A stretch of DNA of 64,000 nucleotides. It comes from Seriola aureovittata (lineage: Eukaryota; Chordata; Actinopteri; Carangiformes; Carangidae). The position numbers and the translations under genes were made by a program. Of this stretch, positions 12,797 to 28,042 are shown in pieces. The notes beneath the pieces are model-generated. The model saw only the letters and a program-made list of their open reading frames with translations, was not told the DNA's origin and searched no databases. The stretch is from assembly GCF_021018895.1 (NCBI RefSeq), contig NC_079364.1, positions 30,288,201-30,352,200 of the forward strand. Direction: 5' to 3'. Within the stretch, counting starts at the first letter, position 1, and each line of letters opens with the position of its first letter.

Positions 12797-14067
12797 TGTG
12801 GAGCTTTTATCAGACAGTCAAAACAGAGATAAAGAGGATGTGTGTAATAAGTGATGGTCAGTGTCACTGACACTGTCGACTACTGAGGGTGAGCGATGTC
12901 TCATACAACTCAAGAACCGAGATCCAACCTCTTGTTTCAGCATAAAGGCCCGAAGTCTGAGTGTGACGTCCCAGCTGAGGTCTGTCTGTGTGCGTCTGCA
13001 TTTTGCATGTGATCCTCATGTGTTATTGGGATTTTTTTATCAGGTGCTCCAGTTTCCACTCAAGGATTTACTCTACGTCTGCCCCATTCTTCATTCAACC
13101 TTTACATTTTTGCCATGTTGTGCATAAACAAAAAGAATTTTCAAGAATTTGAATGTAATTTACTTGCATTAAATTCTTAATATCACCAGTGGGAAGTAAA
13201 ACATGAAATTAAGAACAATCAAATATATGAGTAAAAAGAATGTATCCACGTTTTGCCTTGTGATGAACACAAGCTCTGGTCTCTGTAATGTGTAATAATT
13301 GCGGTGAGTGATGTTGGTGTGTGTGTGCATGAACAGACACTGTCGGTTACTGTATCTGTTTTACACCAGCATATGTGCATCTAGCAGCATATGTGCGTGT
13401 GTGTGTCTGTCTGTCCTTGTGTGTGTGTGTGTGAGAAGCTTCATTTGTTATGCCTACCTTTCTTCCACTTAAACCAGAAAAAGTGAAAATTACACCAGTA
13501 ATGCCAACTGTGATCCACTACATCTGCGCTTCACAGCGAGCCCACCAATCCCACCATATGTCTTTAATTATCATCATTGCTTTACAGAACCTGTTTCACA
13601 CACACACCCACACATGCACACACACACACGCACACACTAGTCAGCCTTTTATTATAAGCATGTAAGCAGGCGTTTGAATGTTTGCCTGCGCCTCATGAGC
13701 ACACAGATGTATAGATGTGTGTGTTTGTGTGCGTGTGTGTCTGTGTGTATGTGTGTGTGTGTGTGAGTACATTTCTTGCATATTGTTCTAATAAGACCTC
13801 AGTGTTCATGGTTCACACCCCTCACAGTGAAGGCAGGCTGGGATACATGCCCTCTGACAAAAGTAACTGATCACTAGTGAAACAACTAGTGCTGCATTTA
13901 AGATGAAATCACACACATGTACATGCACTTCTATCTTTGTGAGGACACTCACTGACAAAAAGGCATTCTCTAGCCCCTTAGCCTAAATCTTGACCCTCAA
14001 ACAGCCTATGGCCAGAAGGGCCTCACTCTGTCAGGAAAATACTCGGTCCTCACTATGTAGCATTTAT

Positions 14068-14172
<105 letters not shown>

Positions 14173-15206
14173 AAAATATATCTTCACTCAGTATCTATAT
14201 TTTAAATGTGCAGAGTTCTACACTTCCTGCTTCCTGTCTGCAAATGGTGGCAAAGGTTAGTATGTGGGGCATTATCAGTTGTGATATCACCTTTTCAAGC
14301 TGCTGTATTAACTTTATTCTTGAGTTACATATTATTATACATTCCCTCGAAGGCCTTTCAGCAACAACCAGAGAAGTGGTGTAAACTGTGTGTTTCCAGT
14401 CAGAGATGTTGAGTGCACTGTACACACATTCTTTTTTAAATCAAAAAAAGGCTTCTAACTGAATTGTATTCTAGTTCACTGAAGACATGACATTTCTGAT
14501 AGATCACTCCCTGTAGAGTTTGTGGGATGTTGTTGCAAAAGAGTCAGAATAAAAGTCAGAGATGGAAGAGTTAGTTAGCAAAAGGATGAATTACAGCGCC
14601 TTCAAAATAAAGCCCAACTTCAATTAAATTATTGATTTAAACTGACAGTTTTACACATTTAAACAATTCAGACTTTGTGTTGTAATGTGTCTTTTTGGCG
14701 CACAAAAACTGAACACATGGTTTTCATTTCAAATCGGTGATTAATATTGTTAAAACTGCACTTAAACCTCATTTAATGTTAAAATTAGCCCAATTTCAGT
14801 CAGTCAAAGAGACTCCATTTCTACTATTGCTGCATTACCGTGCTCCTTGCTGTTATTTGGTGACACAGAGGCACCGCTGTACTGTATGTGTTTATCCTCT
14901 CAAGTCTACAGAAATAGACTCTTTTTAGTGTCATCTAATGTGAGTACGGGAGGTGACGCTCTTAGAGAGTTTTTATCAGCGGCAACAAACATCGACAAAC
15001 AACAGCACGTTTGAGGAGAACTATAGAGCTCCACGCGAGAGTACTTGTAAATTGGGAGTGATGGGTATAATTGATGAGAGAATATACAACCCCCCCACCT
15101 CCCCTCTCCTACCCACTAACTCTCTGTTTATGTAGCCTACTTCTCAAATTGCAAGAGGTGCTCAGCTTCCTCAACATTGCTCATCCAAGTCCTACAGTTC
15201 TATCAG

Positions 15207-15226
15207 CCCCCCCCCCCCCCCCCCCC
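15207..15226 (+). repeat. Poly-C run
   Basis: Twenty consecutive C between ATCAG and AGCTTG. Confidence 0.9.
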
Positions 15227-16599
15227 AGCTTGTCAATCCCCGACCATCTGAAGTTCCGGTTGACATCAAATATATTAAATGAATGAGGGGTTCGAGGTAA
15301 TGTAAGTAACACGATGTGCGGAGCAATGTTCGCAAGCAGTCGTGGCATGTATAGCACTGTTTGAATAATGTAATACTTCATGTTTGATAATGCATGGCTA
15401 TAGATAGGTCTCCACTGCAGCCAAGTATTGATTGTGTTAAGCACATCTACAGTACAGCAAATGGTGTGGGGTTCATATCAATCTTTACACAGCACATTGT
15501 ACCTCTGTAACCAGATACCTTGTCTGATTACAGAGACCTCAGGGCCACTGCTGCTGTTAATGACATTTATTGATAAATCCTCAGCCAATTTAGGGAGGTG
15601 TGGCTTAAAACTACAGATGTGTGAACGTGTGTGTGTGTGTGTATTTGTAATATGTCAAATTGTGGGCAGATTCATGTGCATTGCACCCCTTTTTTTTTTT
15701 TCTCCCCCCCCACCCCCACCCCCCTCCTATGGGCATACAAATGAAGAGACGGCCACTCCAGACGTGCAGTGCGTGCCCTACAACAAGTCCCATAGATTCA
15801 GAGGAGAATTTCGATATTAATGATTTATGCTGTATTTGCATACAAACCTAATGCAAACCCACTCCAGATAATCACATTTTGCCAGGTCTGAATTGAGTTT
15901 TGCGGACGTCTTTGCTGCCCCCACCTTCTCCACCCGCCAAATAACATTGGAATGTGTGGCTCTTGCTCTTCGTGCTGCGGGTGACCCCCAAGCACAAGTG
16001 CATTTTACTGTGGAACAAGTGTGTTTTTTTTTCATCCAATGTGTTATGTGTGGCAGCACTGGCAGCAGCGACAGTAGTAACAATGGTATCAGTGATAACA
16101 ATACCATTGGTAGCTAATGGTAGAAGCAAATCTATCCAACTACTGAAATTCAATTTTTGTGTTTTGAGATACAAAAATACTTCTACTTCTATATAACACA
16201 TTTATTTGGCCACAGGTGTCATATAAAATAAATAATCCACAGAACGCCATGTCCTTAAAGTAGCTCCACCTGGGCTATTAACAATCATTATATATAATAT
16301 TATAACATACATCACAGACAGGAAGCATTCTAAATACAGTTTGCTATTAATTATCACATAGTTTGCGTACTTTTTTTTTTTTTTTTTTACTGGTAATTAC
16401 AATTAAGTAGAAGTAGCACTTAGTACTTATGCCAAGGTTTCCCACCGCACTGAAGCTTTAATGATGTTCCTCACTTGTAAGTTTTCTTGGATAAAAGCAT
16501 CTGTCAAATTAGTTAATGTAATGGAGTATTTTTACTTTGTGGTATTTATTCTTTTATTTAAATAAAAGATCAAAAACTTCTTCCACCACTTAGTAACAG

Positions 16600-16825
16600 T
16601 CTAAATAGTAAGAGAGGTAGTATTAGTTGTAGCAGTAAGAATAGCAGATTGCGTAGTATCAGTAGCAGCTGCAGTCGCATCAAGAACAGTATAAGTAGTG
16701 ATACCAATTGCAGTAATAGCGTTTGTAGCAACAGCAGAAGTAGAGCTGTTTTTGTAGTAATGATAGTAATTATAACAGCAGTACTTGTGGCTGCAGTGGA
16801 GAGACTGTAATAGCAGTGATCATCA
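16600..16825 (+). repeat. Degenerate trinucleotide (TAG/CAG) tract
   Basis: For over 200 bp the words AGTAG, AGCAG, GTAGTA and GCAGTA recur in near three-base register without exact periodicity. It looks like a decayed trinucleotide repeat. A similar patch lies at 16053-16120. Confidence 0.5.
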
Positions 16826-19534
16826 TATCAGTCCTATTAATTCTTGCTATGGGTTTACATGGGGGGCTACAGCACGCAGTTCATCAGAGGGTTCACAGGT
16901 AAAAACTGACAGATAAATATACATTAATATTCAGACTCGAGCCTCCAGTTCATTAAGCGTGTGGTAAGAGTTACCCATCATACTACTCTGGGATCTACCT
17001 TTCAAAGTATCATTCAGTGAATTCAGCTTGTTCTTCACTAAAAAGATATGGATACATAAAGCTTTAAACATAAGATACAGTGTTGTATTATCTGGTACAT
17101 ACTGTATATCACTGTAACAGAACACACAGGGCAAGTCACACAAGGTCACACTAAGTGCTCCAACTCACATCTCGATTTTACTTGTGTTTCCTGTAATCTT
17201 TATATTTCTATGCTACCTTCAGAGCCATCTGAAACGATAAATATCTATTGCAAGGAAGTTGTATGTATAATAAGTTGTTGGTATTTCTAATTATCATGAC
17301 TGACTGACTGAAACTAGGACAAAGTAACATGTAAGAAAGGCTTTTGTTCCATAGACAAAGGGAAATACTGTATAAACATCAAGCATTCCTAGTTGTGAAA
17401 GGATCTGCCCACGTTACGTAGCTTGATTTCACAAGTAGGAGCATTCTCACACAAAACCATATCTTTATTAAAAGAAATATATGCATATATATTTATACAT
17501 CAATGTTTTATCGTTAAAATAGCCTAACGATGTCAAGATATGCAGAGAGCCCGGCTCCATTGCAGCGAGTAATATTGTGTTAGACGGAAAGGTCAGATGA
17601 ACACATGTAGCTGCATTTCTTCATTATCAGAGGGGTCACTATTGTTATGGGTTAATGCATCTTTTACTGTATCTTTATGAAGCCGTGCCTGTAAACATGA
17701 GCTCTGCCTTGCATAAGGAAAATGCTGCATTATATTTTTATCCACACGAAAGAAAATATTTATGATTGTGAATCGCATTTGGCCGTACTGAAGTTAACAC
17801 TGAGAAAAAAAAAAAAAGATCTACAATATAGTGTCTCTGGAACTTAACTCATGAGTTACCTGAGGTCCCCCCCCAAAAAAACAACCTTGAGGGTTTTTCT
17901 GAAATATTTGACGTCCATTCAAACCTTTGTTACTCAGCCTCTGAAGCAGATGGAAACATGAAATAAAAACCATTTAAGAGCTTCAACCGTTGACTTGTTG
18001 ACTTGTAAATCATTGGCTTTGCCTTGGACATTATATATGGCTGGAAAAACATGCACATTTGTCAACATTCTCAGTTCAGTTTAACTTTCTTTTCTTTTTT
18101 TTTTTAAATGTTGATGATTAGGTTAAAGGGTGATTATTAATAAAAGCCGAGGGTTCAAGGTCTCAAGGGGTTTTCATTTCATGTTTGTATCTATCTGTTT
18201 CAGAGGCTGAGAAATAAAGGTTTCAGGCGAATCTTTACCTCTAGCTAGTGGTGATACTGGCTTGCAGATCCTCCTCCTCCTCCGACATGTCTGTCACCCT
18301 CAGCCTTGGCTAGCTGGTTAGCAGCTTAGCAGGTTAAAGTCAGTATTTGAATCTTCTAAGTTGTTGTTTTTCTTGTTTTCATTCAGGCAACTGCTGTAAT
18401 CTGCTTCAATATCAGTCCCCTCGCTCAGATCGTGAGCCAACTTTAACTTTAAAAACTTTTTTTGCAGCTAAAACCGCTGATAAAACAAACAAAATACATC
18501 TCCCATAATGGATTTCTCCTTTCTGACACAAAATTCAGCAAATCACAAACCATTTCATCAGTCACATGTCTTAAAAAACAATGTAATCATATACTATGTG
18601 TGTTCATCTTATCCAGTCTTAATGGGAGAAACACGCGTACGCCGCTTCCGGTCTTAATGGGTTAATGAATGTAAAAAAGACACCTTTTTTTGTACATTTT
18701 TAAATGATTATTATTTGCTGGTTTGAATTAACAATGGACAATTTCCAACTAATTCAAACGTCTCAATTTCCAGTTTGAAGGAGCTGTCACAGATCGGACC
18801 TCAGCCTCTGTCTATGTAGTGTCTATAAAGTCATTGTTTGAAAGCTCAAAACCAACTTTGGGTTTTTACTTTCTTTCTATAGAGACACTTCAGCAACAAG
18901 CCCTAAACAGCAAAAGAGCATTGTAAAAAAAAAAAAAAAAAAGAAAAGAAGAAAAAGGACTTCCTTCTTCAGTCTCAAGGAGCAGCTATAACCTTAGCAG
19001 AATCATGAAAGTTGACAGTTCATTTTTCACAGGGTCATAGATCGACGAGTCTTATAAAGTAATGGGCTTTTGGGAGCCAGTTTTATGAGAGCTAAGATAG
19101 TTAAGAGACATGTGGAGGAGATGGCATGGGGAGCTGAGGTCCTGCTCTGACTCATCCAGGGTTATTCCCTGCATGCTGTGGGGTGGGAGGGAGGCGCTGC
19201 ACTCCCAGTAATATAAACGCGTAATAAAGATTAATCTGTTGCTAGTCGCCAGGCTGATAGCTTCTAAACTTGCTTGAAATAAGGCTAAAATCACTTCAGA
19301 GCCAATCTCGAGACCTTTAGTGAGTGTCTGAGATTCCTATGTGGGTGTCAGGGAAAAAAAAAATGTATATATGTTTGCCTTGTGTGTTTAGTGTTTAGTG
19401 TTTTAGTGTGTATGCAGTGCAGGGAAAACTCAATTTGTGTTTCAACACATGTGCATTCATGACTCTTTTATGCGTGTAGTTCTTCTTCTGGTATAGGTGA
19501 ATATATGTGTGTGTGTGTGAGAGCTTTATAGGAG

Positions 19535-21451
<1,917 letters not shown>

Positions 21452-22069
21452 CTATTTATTGGAGCAGGGAATGTGGACCCTAGGGTCATGTAACCTCCCT
21501 GAACAAAGAAAATTAGGTCAAATGAGTTGAGCTCACAAAAAAGATATGCATTTCATTAAGTACTGTAAAAAAGAGGATATTTTTGCAACTGCCTCACTTT
21601 CAGTTGGCATCCAAACACATGTGATTTCTAACTCCTCAAAAAATGACGAGGGAATAATGTCAAAAAAAAATGTCAAATAGCAATTTAAGAAGAAAAAATA
21701 AATAAAGCACAGAATGAAATAAACTGCAAAAACAAAATGATAATGAACAAGATCCCATGTCTTTTCTCTTCCACAGTCATCAGTTCTGCACCCCTTGATG
21801 TGTGTGTGTGTGTGTGTCTCTCACTGCATGTGTATTGGGATGTGGGTGTGGGTGTGTAGGCATCTGAATATGGGTCGATCCGGCTTGATCCAGCAAGCCA
21901 GCCATCACCGAGTGAGCCATCACTCACATCAGCACAATAAAAAACATTTCACCATATGGCGCTTTCAGTCCACTATAAGAGATAATATTTTTTCAACTGA
22001 CAACAAAACTGTCTCGATGCTATCTGCGCGCACACGAGCAAGGGCGGGGGCGGAGGTTGTGGCTAGGTT

Positions 22070-22107
22070 TCTGTTTGTGTGTTTGTGTATGTGTGTGTGT
22101 GTGTGTT

Positions 22108-22148
<41 letters not shown>
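22070..22148 (+). repeat. (TG)n microsatellite, imperfect
   Basis: A TG array with TTTG and TATG interruptions inside the 7.9-kb znf536 intron. Confidence 0.93.
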
Positions 22149-22149
<1 letters not shown>

Positions 22150-24040
22150 GGGTCATCCTGCCTCTGTTGTGGCCTTGTTTACTGTCAGGCCCTGACGATG
22201 AGAATGCAATTTCTCAGATATTCCCTATTTGCAGTTTATCTCAAGAAGCATAAATCAGCCACGGCACAAGATCTCCCCAACCACTGCCACACGCTGCAAC
22301 ACAAATATGGATGATACACTACAATGCAAAAATAAGTTGATGAGTATTTAAAAAAAAAAAGAAAAAAAAAAAAAAGAGGAAATGTGCAGGCAACATATGT
22401 GAACCACATGCTTGCAGTTGCAGTGAAGCCTTATGATAAAGAACAATATGATTCACCACAGGATACACAGATCAAAGTGATTTATATTATGGTAAAAGAG
22501 GGGTGAATCTGTTGTGTAACATTTACATATATTTATTTATGGTGCTCACACATATTCATGAATATTCTTGATAATGGTATAACACCAGCATTATTCTGCC
22601 AGAAGTGGATCTTCCATTGCAATGATACTTATGTTGAAATAGAACACATCCTGCTAGCAATTATAATAGGCTTGGAGTCTGAGCCAGCTTTGGATTCATT
22701 AAACAATGAACAGAGAGGCGAAAAATGCTAAGCTTGATTTTTTTTTTTAATTAATTTATTTATTTTTTTAATGTATACACATAAAAAGTTCCCAGAGTGG
22801 AATTTCTGTTAGAGGGATAACAGTAACAGAACAGAGAGAGGAAAAAGAAATAAAAAAGGAATGGTAGTGGTGTTTTGTGTGTATGCACATTTCTATATAT
22901 ATATATATATACACAGTATAGGGTCTTAAAATGTTTAGATTATACACATGGAAACCATTTTATAAAAGGAAAAAAATGCATTGTTACGCAAGGCTGGCTT
23001 GAATGATTTAAGTCGGGCTGTGTAGTAAATCATGGATATAATTAGCAAATGGCATACTGCTCAAGTAATTTATCATTATTTAGAGGGCACCATTCCAGAA
23101 AAAGACTCTGCGATCTGCGGACCTACTGCAGAGTTCTCAAATAAAGGGCCACAAACACCAACTCAATACAATATTGATACAGGCGAGGAAAGAAAAGGAG
23201 GGTATACAAAAGAAAATTGAAGGTGGAAATGCTGAGGAGAGGAGGGACAAAGAATGAGGGAGACAAAAAAAAAAAAAAAAGAAGGAGCATGCAGAGAGAC
23301 AGATAGCCCTGACTATAGATAGAAAGACAGTGATTTGATATCTTTTCTCTTACACTAGAGTGGCTATAAAACATAGAGTATATTTAAAATAAACCATACG
23401 AGATGAGCTTTTAACCCAATAAGTGCTTCTCCTGTGAGCTGCCGAACAGAGGCTCAGTGCTGATTTAATAAGGAAACGTCCCTGATGCAAATGATCATTC
23501 TCAATTCCTCTAACTGGACAAAATGATATTCTAGGAGCCAAATTAGACAGAAATTAGACTGATCTGATCTTTTCCTTTTTTTCCTCCTCCTGTTTTTTTT
23601 TTCTTTCCTTATAAAAGGTTGTTAATGTTCATGAGAGGAAAATAAAGATTAATGTGGCATATAGATATCTGAAATGAGAATGAAAATCACAGATTGTACG
23701 TTTGACACTCCCCTTTGATGTTTACAGAGGAAGGTAAACTGAAAATAAACACACGCGCCCTCAGAGAGCGATCGGTTTGTTCCGATTTTCTATTAAAATT
23801 AAGAATTTAAATATATCTGGAGTGAGTCAGACAGACGACAAGTGAATCGCTGCATTTACTTCTGTTTACGTACGTGTGTGTGAGTGTGTGTGTGTGTGTG
23901 TGTGTGCGTGCGTGCGTCTGCACCATGTGGAATGTGTGCGAACACATGTTTATGCATGTGTGTCGGGCCTGAGCCTGTGTGTATGTATGTGTGTGTGTTT
24001 GTGTCTTACAGGGCCATTTGGACTGGCTAAGACATCTGCT

Positions 24041-24230
24041 CCATCATACGTCAGGGGCCTGGTGTGACATCTGGGGAATATACTGTATCCTGCCTTGCAA
24101 CATTACACACAATTTACTGCTAAAGGTCATTATGTACCCGTTAATCCACTTTTAATTGATATCAGCGCAAACAGCACAACCTCCCAGCCACATGACAGAT
24201 CACTGCCACCACAAAACCAGGAAATTGCTG
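24041..24230. promoter_or_regulatory. Candidate regulatory block (intron)
   Basis: A unique, repeat-free segment with GTTAATCC (OTX/bicoid-type) and TTTTAATTGATATC words between microsatellite-rich DNA and a T-rich run. Confidence 0.22.
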
Positions 24231-25550
24231 TTTGGGAGTTAAAAATAGATTGATAAACTTTCCTTTTTTATTTATTTTTTGCTCTTGTCCTTCTTCACTT
24301 TTTTGTTGCACTTTGGACATTTTACTCTTGACAAAGGTGAATGATAGATGCACCAATATAGCTGTCTTAGCTTTGACTTTAAAAACTGGAGCTCATAAAC
24401 ATCTACATGAAACCTTTGTGGCTATAAATTATCATTCTCCTGATTGCTGTACTGGGATCTGCTCCCTCCACAGTGTGTCTGCACTTCATGTTGCATGTAC
24501 TTATTTCCTCTGGCTGTGTGTGTAAAGTGTGACAGCACCATAGATACAAGTAAAGAGAAATACCCCCCGAAACCTGTACAGAGGGGCAATTAAAGTGGCT
24601 TAGATAGATATAGCACACCGGAGGATGAATTTCCTTTTGCCAGAAGGATGGAAAAGAAAAACAAGTGGGATGTTTGACAGACTTAATAATGGATAGAAGC
24701 TGTTTTAGGAATATCTGCTTAAGTTAGTGGCTACTAGTGGATTGCGACATGCCTTAATACTGTTTGACAACATATAGATGCATAGTGTACCCAATGGCAA
24801 ATATGATGCATTTAAGGATAATGCTGACATGCCTGACTATTTTTCTTATGCTCAATAAACTAAAATATACAGTTCCTTGAAATAAAGTTAGCTCCCAAAG
24901 TAGCTGTAGTTTTGGGCACATGTCACTCCAACAGCAGTAAATAGTACATGTATTTGGGACTATTTTTAGCAATGGATTAATACACATTTTGGTGCTTTAG
25001 TGTGCATTTCCAGCACCAGGGTAGTGTAATGTGGGACTGAGTCAAAATGTTATATCACCCAATGCAACAGCATCTCATTGGTGTTGCCTTTAATCGCTTT
25101 TGGACAATAGATCCTGTATAGAAATATGCACCAGGTGGCAAATATATTAAATTTGTGCCGTTGTATTGAAGATAATGTATGTTAGAGATTGGAAATGGAG
25201 GAAGAAAAAAAGGAAGCAGTAAGAAAAAAAAAGAAATATATTAGGAAGGAGATACTGAAAGAATTAGGAGTGAAGGGAGGAAGGAGGAGGCAAAGGAGTG
25301 AGAGGGATGGAGTGGGAGATCACAGGTCCCTCTTGATTCATCCTGATTACAAGGTTAGGTTAAGGTTAAGTGACATGGGCAAGTCCTGGCTCTCCTCTTT
25401 CTCTTTCCCCCTCTCTTTGTCTCACCCTCTCATCGTTTAAAGGTGAGCAGGGACTCTTATTGGTTATGCAGCCCTGCCTGAAGTTATGTGTGGCTATTGT
25501 CAAGAGCGAGGACCTTTTTATTTTTTACACACAGCTGCTTACTGCTAAAT

Positions 25551-26060
25551 AGTGCCTTGTCCAGAAGGGGACAATCTGGGCCTCTAATTGCTGTCACTGA
25601 AGCCTAGATTCATTATGTGACTTTCCCATTAAAATGTGAGCATTAATTTGTATAATGAAATATCACCCTCTGCAGTGTGTTCATTAGCTGTGGCCCCACA
25701 CTGTAGCGCCACAGCAGCACAATGTTAGCTACCTAGAAAACTGTGGTTAATTTTGCTAATGGATATTTTCCCACTCACTGTTCAAGAGGAAATTAATACT
25801 GTAACATTAGCTCTTTAACTTTTGGAGAAATTTAAATTCACTTCATTCCTTTCAAGCTGGTGTTAGTCGCTCATTAATCTCTGCGTTGCGTTGCACAATG
25901 CTGCCTCGACCGGCTTGCTAGGCAATTCCATTGTGTCACTCACATTGCATTAGGATGAAGGGGAGCTCGGCTGTCATCTGTGAATTTCTCTGCATTGTCA
26001 CCAGAGCACAGAGAGGATCTTTAGCTGCTGTAAAAGTCATCTCGTGGATGTAATCAGGAT
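25551..26060. promoter_or_regulatory. Candidate conserved non-coding element (intron)
   Basis: Repeat-free, compositionally balanced sequence with many homeodomain-type words: CTAATTGC, CATTAATTTG, GGTTAATTTTGCTAATGG, GAAATTAATAC and CATTAATCTC. It also has an ACAATG SOX-type word. Such blocks are typical enhancers of developmental regulators, but no alignment could be made here. Confidence 0.3.
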
Positions 26061-27292
26061 GTCACAGTGGAGCTGCTATGATTAGGTTATAGGAATGATT
26101 TAAAGGCCACATATTGGGGATGCATCAAGCTGTTTTTCTCTCCGTGCGTAGAGGACTATGCTAAACCTGTGCTTAGATAGGCTCACATCCAAAGATACAT
26201 TCCTTTCCAAAAGACAACATCCTTTCTAACCTTTCTTGCTCTTGCTCCTGGATGCAGAGGGCTCCTTTTTTATTCCATTGTATTTTCGAGATATGAATGG
26301 ATAAATGTAGAATATACTGTGTGGATGAAATTAGATGGACCTACTTGTCTGTGTGTGTTTTGCCAAATGAATTAACGCCAGGCCCGGGCTGAGGTCTCTG
26401 CTTTCTCCATGATAAAATATGGCCCTCATGGGTATCCTTACTGTACTACTCAAAGCAGACATAACTCAGCTCTCTCACCACCAGATAACAGATGCTTCCC
26501 GAAAACCACCACCGTCTCTATCGCAGCCTGGCTGTGACCTGGTTGTACTATTTAACATAAGGATCTTAATTATTTGAGTATACACCAGATGTAGCATGCT
26601 ACAATATAAAGCGTTTCCTCTAATTCCTTTCCAGATCTGAGGTACAGTATGTGTGTCTTATTAAGGAGAGCAAAAGGGGGTTACAGTGCTGGTGGTCTCT
26701 CATTCTGCCTTTTAAGTGCATGGAAAAGGAAGAAGAAAAAAAAAAGAAGCAAAGGAGACAGAGAAGGAGAATAAAAAGAAAAGCAAGCTTTGATTCTTCT
26801 CAGCTGTAAGGGATTTCCATTTCCAGTTGTGAGCGTTTTAGCCTCGGCGTCCCTGCTGGCACCCAAGGATTATTTCATAGTGAAGTGTAGAAACTAACAA
26901 AAAGGTCAGGACGGTCAAACTCAAGCTTTTCAAGAACATCTTGAGGAACTGAGGGGTAAATGTTTGACAGAAGAGGAAATTTCTGCAAGTCATGTTTTTT
27001 TTTTTTATTAGTGTTCTCATGACTGTGTTGGGTCCATTGACAAAATTCTATTATATTGTCAGGAAAGCATACTTTTATGCCTCTTTTCCTTAACAGACCT
27101 TAACATTACTCACTACCCCTTTGTTAAAGCATTTACATCTAGGTTACAGGTATTAAGCTGCACTCCTGTCCAGGTGATCCAGGTAATCTGTAGGTATTAT
27201 GTTAATTCCTTGTTCAAGGAGGCTTTTACTGGACAAATGGTGGTTACTACCCTACAAGAAGCAGTGTGTCTTCTAACCATGATCTTTACTCA

Positions 27293-28042
27293 ACTTTATA
27301 GGAGCTATTTGTAAGTTTTACTATTGCTACATAGCTAACATTAGCATTAACAGCTGTTTACTTACCAGTCTAGAAGAAAAGTTGTGAGTTAAGCATCAAA
27401 CTTTACTCCTTTACTCTTCAGCGGTGGAAAGCCAATCTTAACTTTTGTCTCTATCACATCTTTTTCTTCTACTAAAATTAGCACACTAAACAGCTAGCCG
27501 CGGCCTGCACACGGCAACTCATCGTAACCTCCAATCTGCCCTGAAGATGTAGCGCTGCCAAGAGGGCGTATTATAGCATCTTGTCTTGTAGGTGCAACGA
27601 TGGCCGAAGCTCTTGTGCAACAATGACCACCACCCGCTCCTGGCAAGTTACAAATAGCCCCTTTAACCTTATATGAGCTATGTGTAAGTTTTGCTATCGC
27701 TACATAGCCAGCGTTAGCATTAACAGCTGTTTACTTAAGAGTCTTGCAGAGAGCTTCATCCATCATGTTTACAATACAAGAAGTTATAATATGTCCTCTG
27801 AGCAGTGCTAGAGCAGCATGGACACGACAGAGACTCGATATCGGAAAGTGACAAGAAGGGCTGACTGGTCTGGAGCTAGCTGGTTAGCGTGCTAACTTCA
27901 GCTTCCACTGCTGGAGACAGCTTTTGGCGAGTAAAGGAATGAAGTTTGTTGCTGAACTTGCAATGTTTCCTCTAGACTGGTAAATAAACAGCTGTTAATG
28001 CGAATGTTAGCTATGTAGCAACAGTAAATAACTCATTTAACC
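27293..28042. mobile_element. Foldback element, family F1, copy 1
   Basis: The left arm (about 27293-27425) contains GCTACATAGCTAACATTAGC, ACAGCTGTTTACTTACCAGT and CTTTACTCCTTTACTC. The right arm (about 27920-28042) carries the same words in reverse complement. A further partial direct copy of the left end occurs at about 27665-27750. There is no coding capacity. This is probably a non-autonomous DNA transposon with long diverged terminal inverted repeats, or a composite of nested copies. A second copy lies at 63300-63600. Confidence 0.7.

Noticed and set aside
12859..12875. Near-palindrome CAGTGTCACTGACACTG
   Set aside because: Short arms (8 bp) with no supporting context; may be chance.
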